Shown here: piece by piece, positions 1 to 4,847 of the stretch
Position numbering within the stretch: position 1 is the first letter of the stretch
Layout: every line of letters begins with the position of its first letter
NCBI GenBank assembly: GCA_902796375.1
Contig: CADBOW010000252.1
Span: 1-12,055 of the forward strand
Source of the DNA: an uncultured Lachnospiraceae bacterium
Lineage (GTDB): Bacteria; Bacillota; Clostridia; Lachnospirales; Lachnospiraceae
Length of the DNA stretch: 12,055 bases
Reading direction: 5' to 3'
Position numbers and translations under genes: made by a program
The notes under the pieces: generated by a model
Database searches by the model: none
What the model saw: the letters and a program-made list of their open reading frames with translations, nothing else
Told to the model about the DNA's origin: nothing

Positions 1-25
1 TCATATTGAATTACGTGGTGAGTAA
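1..25 (+). CDS. C-terminal end of an unidentified upstream gene (partial)
   Basis: Read in the frame that ends at the TAA at 23-25, the first bases give a short tail, HIELRGE-stop. The stop is immediately followed by the ATG of the class II aldolase gene at 26. This zero-spacing junction and the GGTGAG inside the tail, which can serve as the next gene's ribosome binding site, suggest a co-transcribed upstream gene. Seven codons are too few to assign a family, and the frame could be open by chance. Confidence 0.4.
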
Positions 26-1096
26 ATGGATCATTTTCAGAAAGAAAAAGACAGGATCGAAGGATTTGTAAGGATCTCCAGATATGCAGGGATGCGGGAG
101 GATCTGGTACAGGCCGGCGGAGGAAATTCGGCGGTGAAGCTGTCGGAGCACCGGATGCTGATCAAGGCCTCCGGCTTTCAGATGGCGGATGTCTCTCCGG
201 AGAATGGATATGCGGTGGTGGACCCCTCCCTCATCCGGGATTTCTTCCGGGGAAGGAAGGACCGGAGCGAGACACCCTCAGAGGAGGACGAACGTAAGCT
301 GCTGACAGAAGCCCTTGTGGAGGGGGGAAGACCTTCTATCGAAACCTTTCTTCATTCGATCTCTGGGACCTATACCCTTCACACCCATCCGGTGGTAGTG
401 AATGCATTTACCTGCAGAGAGAACTGGATGGAGGAGCTGAAGAAGGCATTTCCGGATGCGATGTACGTTCCTTATGCCAAGCCGGGGATCCAATTGGCCA
501 TGACATATTATGCAGCGGCAGAGATCTGCATGAACCGGGGATTGGAGATTCCGGATGTGGTATTTCTGCAGAATCACGGTCTTCTGGTATCCGGTGAAAC
601 TGCGGATTCGGTGATCGAAAAAACGGAACAGACCCTGGGGCAGCTGGAGGAAATGCTGGGCTGCAGGAACGATGGCTGCCATGGGGTGACGGAATTGTGG
701 AAACTGTTTCCGGAGCGGATCGTATGGCAGGTTACGGATCGGAAGGTGCTGGATGCCTACCGGGAGCTGGGAGGTCTGTGGGATATGACCTTCTGTCCGG
801 ACTGTATCGTATTTCTGGGGAAGAAACCGCTGATCCTGCAGGACCGGTCGGATCTTCCGGGATCCCTCCGGGCATATACGGAGGAATACGGGACTCCGGT
901 GGTGGTTGAATATGCCGGCAGACTGTATCTCCTGGCGGACAGTGTAAGGAAAGCCATGGAGATCCAGAGCGTGCTGGGCTTCAGCGCGGAGGTAGCCATG
1001 CTGAACCGGGGAATCCCATGTTCTTATCTTTCAGAGGAGCAGCAGAATGCATTGCTGTCCTGGGAGTCGGAGAAGTATCGGAGAAATATGAAATAG
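26..1096 (+). CDS. Class II aldolase/adducin-family protein (YuxG-type aldolase half, no dehydrogenase)
   Basis: This is a 356-residue, probably cytoplasmic, zinc-dependent aldolase-fold protein. The N-terminal ~215 residues carry the family landmarks: the glycine-rich GGGNS phosphate-binding loop (residues 31-35), RPSIET with the candidate catalytic Glu106, the zinc pair His119/His121 in LHTHP, and the third zinc ligand His184 in NHGLLVSG. Family members cleave or form sugar phosphates such as fuculose-, rhamnulose- or ribulose-phosphates. The C-terminal ~140 residues (FCPDCIVFLG, then LSEEQQNALLSWESEKYR) resemble the linker region of bifunctional rhamnulose-1-phosphate aldolase/alcohol dehydrogenase proteins, but the short-chain dehydrogenase half is absent and the ORF ends cleanly. 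The start directly abuts the upstream stop. The downstream GDPD-like gene and glycosyltransferase suggest a role in making an unusual sugar unit for a surface polymer rather than in sugar catabolism; this is inference, and the substrate is unknown. Confidence 0.85.
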   Translation: MDHFQKEKDRIEGFVRISRYAGMREDLVQAGGGNSAVKLSEHRMLIKASGFQMADVSPENGYAVVDPSLIRDFFRGRKDRSETPSEEDERKLLTEALVEGGRPSIETFLHSISGTYTLHTHPVVVNAFTCRENWMEELKKAFPDAMYVPYAKPGIQLAMTYYAAAEICMNRGLEIPDVVFLQNHGLLVSGETADSVIEKTEQTLGQLEEMLGCRNDGCHGVTELWKLFPERIVWQVTDRKVLDAYRELGGLWDMTFCPDCIVFLGKKPLILQDRSDLPGSLRAYTEEYGTPVVVEYAGRLYLLADSVRKAMEIQSVLGFSAEVAMLNRGIPCSYLSEEQQNALLSWESEKYRRNMK

Positions 1097-1129
1097 CGGA
1101 CGGAACAGAGACGGAAGGAAGGGTGTAAG

Positions 1130-1735
1130 ATGATATATATCGCGCACAGAATTAATACCGCAGCGGAACTGGAGCAGGTTCCGGAGGATGTGGGAGTGGA
1201 GTTGGATCTTCGGGATTCTCTCGATGGAAGTATCTACATTTCCCATGATCCCTTTCGGCCGGGAGAGGATTTCGAGGAATATCTCCGTTCCTATCACCAT
1301 GGCTGCATGATCCTGAATGTGAAAAGTGAACGGATCGAACACAGGATCCTGGAATTAATGAAGCAGTATCGGATCCGGGAATATTTCTTTCTGGATTCCT
1401 CCTTTCCGATGATCTGGCTGCTGAGTCAGCAGGGCTGCAGGGATCTGGCCATCCGTTATTCGGAGTATGAGGGGATGGATACCATCCGGGCCATGGGCGG
1501 AAAGGCGGACTGGGTCTGGGTGGATTCCTTCCGTAAGCTTACCCTGGACCGGGAACAGTATCGGGAGCTGAAGCATCTGGGATATCGGCTCTGCCTTGTG
1601 TCGCCGGAGCTGCAGGGCCGGGATGAGGATATCGAACGGTATATCGCATATCTGAAGGAGCAGGAGATATCCTTTGATGCGATCTGTACGAAGCTTTATA
1701 ACATAGAACGATGGAAGAAGGGTCTGCAGTCATAG
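1130..1735 (+). CDS. Minimal GDPD-like (PLC-like TIM-barrel) phosphodiesterase
   Basis: A 201-residue protein with the order of motifs seen in glycerophosphodiester phosphodiesterases: AHR with His6, GVELDL with the metal-ligand pair Glu24/Asp26, SHDP with the second catalytic His39, and ILNVKSE with Lys65. A final barrel strand reads DAICTK. GDPD enzymes hydrolyse glycerophosphodiesters to glycerol-3-phosphate and an alcohol using a divalent metal. This protein is short for the family (usually about 240-300 residues). The GDPD insertion between the HD motif and the next strand is reduced to about 20 residues, so the substrate may differ. No signal peptide or membrane segment is visible, so it should act in the cytoplasm. 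The ATG at 1130 follows a GGAAGGAAGGG purine tract, 33 bp after the aldolase stop, consistent with one operon. Family assignment is fairly good; the reaction is inferred. Confidence 0.7.
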   Translation: MIYIAHRINTAAELEQVPEDVGVELDLRDSLDGSIYISHDPFRPGEDFEEYLRSYHHGCMILNVKSERIEHRILELMKQYRIREYFFLDSSFPMIWLLSQQGCRDLAIRYSEYEGMDTIRAMGGKADWVWVDSFRKLTLDREQYRELKHLGYRLCLVSPELQGRDEDIERYIAYLKEQEISFDAICTKLYNIERWKKGLQS

Positions 1736-1745
1736 GGTCTGCAGT
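1719..1745 (+). repeat. 12-bp direct repeat spanning a stop codon
   Basis: AGGGTCTGCAGT occurs at 1719-1730 and again at 1734-1745, an offset of 15 bp. The TAG stop of the GDPD-like gene (1733-1735) lies at the junction, so the second copy falls in the 25-bp gap before the next gene. It looks like a small tandem duplication of the gene's 3' end. Confidence 0.85.
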
Positions 1746-1760
1746 GTGTGATAGGATAAA

Positions 1761-3311
1761 ATGAGTGTGCTTACGAAATCGATTGATACCGAAGGGATCC
1801 GGCAGACCTGCCAGAAGCTCCGGGAGAAGATCGAACGTCATTCGGACGTGATCTTCTGGACCGTACTGGCTCTGCTGCTGTTCAGTTACTTTCTGGTGAA
1901 TTTCAGTAACGGAATGCAGAAGGGCGGACGCTGGGATCTGGATCAGCATATTGCCATGGCGGACCGTTTCCTGAACGGAGAAGGCTTTTATTATTCCGAA
2001 GCGGAAGCATCGACTCCGTATTTTCCGGGACTGGGATTCCTGGCCGTACCCATCGGATGGATCTTCGGAGGAGCGAGAGAGACCGTGATGCTTGTGATCG
2101 CTTCCCTGATCGGCACCGCCTTTATGTTCCTTCTGATCCGGATCGCCGCGGACTTTACGAAACGCCGCTGGTTTTCCATGTTCGTTACGGCCATCATTCT
2201 GTTTTCGCATTTTGAGTACTATAAGTATTACATGAACGAATTCAAGGCGGATTCCCTGATCTGCATTTATGCCTTCTTCCTGATCTACTATATCGACCGG
2301 ATCATGAAGCAGGAGGGAAATGGGAAAAGGTCCTGGTATGTGGCTCTGGTCATATTCTCCTTCCTTATGGATATTACCAAGCAGCAGGCGCTTTATATCG
2401 ATTTCGCCCTGGGAGTATATATCCTGTTTACCCGCAGGGTGACCATAGGGAAGAAGATTCGGATCCTGGGGGCCATGGTGGGAGGCGGTATCGCCGCATT
2501 GGCCGTGATGCTTCCCATCCCGGGCTTTATGCTGCTCACGGTGAAGAATCTGAATCAGATGCCCTGGTTTGACCGGGAGCACATATTTGAAGAGCTGGGA
2601 GCGGTATTCGATGAGTACAGTCTGGGATACTATGCCGTGATCCTTCTGGTGGGACTGGTGCTCCTGAAGAAGGTGAAGCTTTCCTCCCGTCATATCATGT
2701 GGCTGTTCATTTCCGTATCCTTCTTTGTGGGACAGCTTGCAGGGGGAATGAAGATCGGCGGAAATATAGGAAACTATCAGGCAGGCATCGTATGCTTTGT
2801 ACCTTTCGTGGTTATGTGTGCATATAAGATCGTGGATTTCTTCATACGTGATTCGAAGCAGATGCTGGTAACCTTTGCCTTCTTCCTGCTGCTTCTGAAT
2901 AAAACCAGTGATATGCTGGGACGTACAAGGATCGGCGGCTTCAGCGAAAGAAGTGACCGTATCACTCAGGCATCGGACTATCTGTCGAAGTATTATGCGG
3001 GAGAGCGGTGCATGTATGATTCAAATGAATACATGATGATCGCGGAAAGTAAGTGTATCCCCGGAATGGACCTGAATACGGTTCCCTATTTCTGTGAGGA
3101 TCACGCGAAGGATGTGGAAAATGCACTGAAGAATAAAGAGTACCGGGTTCTTGTGATCGATTATAAGACCCTGGAGGATATCGATGATACATCAAGGATC
3201 TACTTCAACCGGGAATCCGATCTGTATAGTATTCTTCTGGAAAACTATGAGCTGGAACGGCGGGATGATATGCCGGGCAGCCTGAGGAACCAGGTATATG
3301 TGGCCAAATGA
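1761..3311 (+). CDS. Polytopic membrane protein, GT-C-like glycosyltransferase
   Basis: This 516-residue integral membrane protein has roughly ten to twelve hydrophobic segments between residues 30 and 385, then a soluble C-terminal domain of about 120 residues. After the first membrane segment (30-48) comes a loop with RWDLDQH (Asp59, Asp61) and, further on, STPYFPGLGFL. This matches the layout of GT-C enzymes, where acidic residues in the first extracytoplasmic loop act in catalysis with lipid-phosphate-linked sugar donors, and a proline/aromatic-rich stretch precedes the next helix. It would act at the outer face of the membrane, adding sugars to a glycan or protein. Start: AGGA at 1753-1756 sits four bases upstream of the ATG. 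It follows the GDPD-like gene by 25 bp, and its TGA overlaps the ATG of the acidic repeat ORF. The specific family and donor cannot be told from sequence; O-antigen polymerase-like proteins are a weaker alternative. Confidence 0.7.
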   Translation: MSVLTKSIDTEGIRQTCQKLREKIERHSDVIFWTVLALLLFSYFLVNFSNGMQKGGRWDLDQHIAMADRFLNGEGFYYSEAEASTPYFPGLGFLAVPIGWIFGGARETVMLVIASLIGTAFMFLLIRIAADFTKRRWFSMFVTAIILFSHFEYYKYYMNEFKADSLICIYAFFLIYYIDRIMKQEGNGKRSWYVALVIFSFLMDITKQQALYIDFALGVYILFTRRVTIGKKIRILGAMVGGGIAALAVMLPIPGFMLLTVKNLNQMPWFDREHIFEELGAVFDEYSLGYYAVILLVGLVLLKKVKLSSRHIMWLFISVSFFVGQLAGGMKIGGNIGNYQAGIVCFVPFVVMCAYKIVDFFIRDSKQMLVTFAFFLLLLNKTSDMLGRTRIGGFSERSDRITQASDYLSKYYAGERCMYDSNEYMMIAESKCIPGMDLNTVPYFCEDHAKDVENALKNKEYRVLVIDYKTLEDIDDTSRIYFNRESDLYSILLENYELERRDDMPGSLRNQVYVAK

Positions 3312-3466
3312 TTGCGGGTTGCCAAATGATTCCGGAGGACGAAGTGAATTCGGATGACGAAGTGAATTCGGATGATGAAGTGATTCCGGAGGACGACGTG
3401 AATTCGGATGACGACGTGATTCCGGAGGACGACGTGAATTCGGATGATGAAGTGATTTCGGATTAA
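3308..3466 (+). CDS. Small acidic hexapeptide-repeat ORF, unknown function
   Basis: This 52-codon ORF begins at an ATG overlapping the stop of the preceding glycosyltransferase (ATGA at 3308-3311), an arrangement typical of translational coupling. It ends at TAA 3464-3466. After MIAGCQ the protein consists of hexads of two kinds, [MV]IPED[DE] and VNSDD[DE], in the order A B B A B A B, ending VISD. By count 22 of 52 residues are Asp or Glu and none is Lys or Arg. Each 18-bp DNA unit encodes one hexad, and differences between units never break the frame. No ribosome binding site precedes the first ATG, but GGAGG lies five bases before in-frame GTG codons at 3344, 3398 and 3434. No family is recognised. 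It could be a divalent-cation-binding or unstructured acidic peptide, a detached tail of the glycosyltransferase, or a non-coding tandem repeat that happens to be open. Confidence 0.45.
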   Translation: MIAGCQMIPEDEVNSDDEVNSDDEVIPEDDVNSDDDVIPEDDVNSDDEVISD

Positions 3467-3469
3467 GAG
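3308..3469 (+). repeat. 18-bp tandem repeat array, nine units
   Basis: Nine consecutive 18-bp units begin at 3308, 3326, 3344, 3362, 3380, 3398, 3416, 3434 and 3452. Two subtypes are interspersed: type A (GTGATTCCGGAGGACGAC, first copy starting ATG) at 3326, 3380 and 3416, and type B (GTGAATTCGGATGACGAA with C/T and A/C variants) at 3344, 3362, 3398 and 3434. The first unit is degenerate (about 12 of 18 bases match the second) and the last is truncated by the stop. GCCAAATGATT at 3303-3313 recurs at 3321-3331, so the periodicity already begins at the glycosyltransferase stop codon. Every type B unit contains GAATTC. Confidence 0.95.
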
Positions 3470-4617
3470 GTCCGGCGCCTGGAAAGAAACAGCCGGCATC
3501 CGCATCCCAGGAGGAACAGGAGGAAGAACAGATAGTTCATCCGGTTGATCCCTGCGGGCAGCAGGCAGACCATATAGACCAGAAACTCAATGATGTTGAA
3601 GCGGTTCAGAGATTCCTCCTCCTGCAGAAAGGCCAGGAAGGGGATCAGAAAGAAGAGCAGATTATAACCGCCGAGTCCGTCCGAGATCAGGAGAGAAAGA
3701 AAAGTGATCAGAAACAGGAGCTGTGATTCCCGGAGCTTCAGGATCGGCTCTCCCTTCCGCTTTGCAAAGAAGAAGATCAGAAGGGCAGCTCCCAGTACTG
3801 CGGAAACCGCCAGATGGATCGGGAAGGCAGCTTCGGATGTGCCTGAGGCTGTATCACTGATACCGAATACATACCGGATCCAGGACAGGATGCTTCCGGG
3901 TCCTTCAAAGACAAGGGTCGGAAGAACGGTGAGAAGTACCGCGTAGGCGATGCATCTTCCGGCAGCGGCAAACTTCCGGTCCTTCAGCAGGAGCAGTCCG
4001 AAGACGCAGGGATAGAGCTTGAAACCGAAGGCGGCGGCCAGAGCTATGAGCGCCAGCTCGGCCTTCAGCCTGTTCTCGTCCTTATAATGCTTTACGAAAT
4101 AGAAGGTCAGGAGAAAAGCCAGCAGGATCACATTTCCCCGTTCGATGGCCGACATGGTGCCTGCCGAGAAGGTCAGGCAGAAGGTAAGCAGGTAGGAATG
4201 GGTACAGGAATGGATCATGACTGCGATGGCGAACAGTGTCAGGATCAGGAACAGGAGAAAGAGCATCAGCGCGGACTGGGTGAGACGAAGATCCTCCCGG
4301 GTTCCCACGATCCCCTTTACGGCATCGTGTGTTGCAGGCCATCCGGCCTTCAGAGCGTCCGGAATAAAGAGGGACAGGATATAGAAGAAAAGGTTCGCCA
4401 GCGGCGGATACAGAACATGATACTGATCGTAGGGACGGCGTGTGCCCACCTCGATCATGGAATTAAAGAAGTCCATGCCGGTGTCATCCGGATCAAGGAA
4501 GAAGAATACCTGGAAGAGATTTCCGTTGGAAATGAGAAGCGCGAAGGCGGCACTGATCAGTGTGATCAGTGAAAGCAGGATATACAGGTTTTTGGTTTCT
4601 CTCAGTGTGTTCTTCAT
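3463..4617 (-). CDS. GT87/DUF2029-type membrane glycosyltransferase
   Basis: A 384-residue polytopic membrane protein with the features of the GT87 (DUF2029) family of polyprenol-phosphate-sugar-dependent GT-C enzymes. After the first membrane helix comes DPDDTGMDFFNSM (acidic residues near 45-49), then RPYDQYHVLYPPLANLFF. A later segment has ERGNVILLAFLLTFYFV followed by AAAFGFKLYPCVFGLLLL, the Lys-Tyr-Pro signature of the family. Known members transfer mannose or related sugars from a lipid-phosphate donor at the outer membrane face. The start is supported by GGAGGG (complement of 4624-4629) six bases before the ATG, and a good promoter lies just upstream. The gene is convergent with the operon to its left: its TAA and that of the acidic ORF share the palindrome TTAA. 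The tail is RRR-rich, ending in Ser. The acceptor is unknown; a role in the same surface glycan as the neighbouring operon is inference. Confidence 0.8.
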   Translation of the reverse strand: MKNTLRETKNLYILLSLITLISAAFALLISNGNLFQVFFFLDPDDTGMDFFNSMIEVGTRRPYDQYHVLYPPLANLFFYILSLFIPDALKAGWPATHDAVKGIVGTREDLRLTQSALMLFLLFLILTLFAIAVMIHSCTHSYLLTFCLTFSAGTMSAIERGNVILLAFLLTFYFVKHYKDENRLKAELALIALAAAFGFKLYPCVFGLLLLKDRKFAAAGRCIAYAVLLTVLPTLVFEGPGSILSWIRYVFGISDTASGTSEAAFPIHLAVSAVLGAALLIFFFAKRKGEPILKLRESQLLFLITFLSLLISDGLGGYNLLFFLIPFLAFLQEEESLNRFNIIEFLVYMVCLLPAGINRMNYLFFLLFLLGCGCRLFLSRRRTS

Positions 4618-4647
4618 TCTGATCCCTCCGGTGGACGATACAAAGGT

Positions 4648-4676
4648 ATTTTAAACATAATCTGTGACTGTGTAAA
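4648..4676 (-). promoter_or_regulatory. Sigma-A type promoter of the GT87-like gene
   Basis: On the - strand TTTACA (4671-4676) and TAAAAT (4648-4653) are separated by exactly 17 bases, each one mismatch or so from consensus. Transcription would begin near 4641, about 24 bases before the ATG at 4617, leaving just room for the GGAGGG ribosome binding site. Confidence 0.75.
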
Positions 4677-4686
4677 GAGTCTTACG

Positions 4687-4712
4687 GGAACTTTTGTTCC
4701 GAAGTTTTTCGG
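4687..4712. other. Two overlapping small hairpins
   Basis: GGAAC-TTTT-GTTCC (4687-4700) and CCGAA-GTTT-TTCGG (4699-4712) are each perfect 5-bp stems with 4-base loops. They share the bases CC at 4699-4700, so only one can form fully at a time. They sit between the - strand promoter and the giant + strand gene. Stems this short can arise by chance, and no clear T-tract follows on either strand. Confidence 0.35.
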
Positions 4713-4740
4713 GAGGAAGAAAAGCATTTTCTGGAACGGA

Positions 4741-4824
4741 TCGGGCAGTCCGGAGAAACAGGAACGTCTGGCAGATGCCAGAATGTATGAGCATAAGAAG
4801 AAGCTGAAGGAAGCTATGATATAA
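4741..4824 (+). pseudogene. Possible remnant: C-terminal end of a GGDEF (diguanylate cyclase) gene
   Basis: One frame read to the TAA at 4822-4824 ends with KQERLADARMYEHKKKLKE-AMI. The stretch ADARMYEHKK closely resembles the last helix of GGDEF domains (AD-x-x-MY-x-x-K). Upstream in the same frame there is no plausible start codon after the stop at 4570-4572, and no GGDEF signature, so only about 25 residues survive. This suggests deletion of a cyclic-di-GMP gene that once preceded the giant secreted protein. It rests on a short motif and could be coincidence. Confidence 0.35.
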
Positions 4825-4847
4825 CGGTTAGATCAGGAGGTTAGCGC

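Noticed and set aside
1539..2693. Long - strand ORF (384 codons) opposite the GT-C-like gene
   Set aside because: It is rich in His, Gln and Gly with no recognisable domain, and lies antisense to a well-supported membrane protein with sensible hydrophobic segments.
3302..3311. Programmed -1 frameshift joining the GT-C gene to the acidic ORF
   Set aside because: The sequence GGCCAAATGA is not a canonical slippery heptamer and no downstream stem-loop is evident; ATGA reinitiation is the simpler reading.
3308..3469. CRISPR array
   Set aside because: Units are contiguous at 18 bp with no spacers.
3245..3505. - strand reading of the 18-bp array giving His/Arg/Ile-rich repeats
   Set aside because: It overlaps the C-terminal coding end of the GT87-like gene in another frame and has no ribosome binding site. 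The + strand reading has a coupled start and the more plausible composition.
4087..4572. 161-codon + strand ORF opposite the GT87-like gene
   Set aside because: It is Gln/Glu/Gly-rich with no domain, mirrors hydrophobic codons of the real gene, and has no ribosome binding site.
4792..4820. Promoter for the giant gene using TATGAT at 4815-4820
   Set aside because: The -10-like box is good but no acceptable -35 box lies 16-18 bases upstream.
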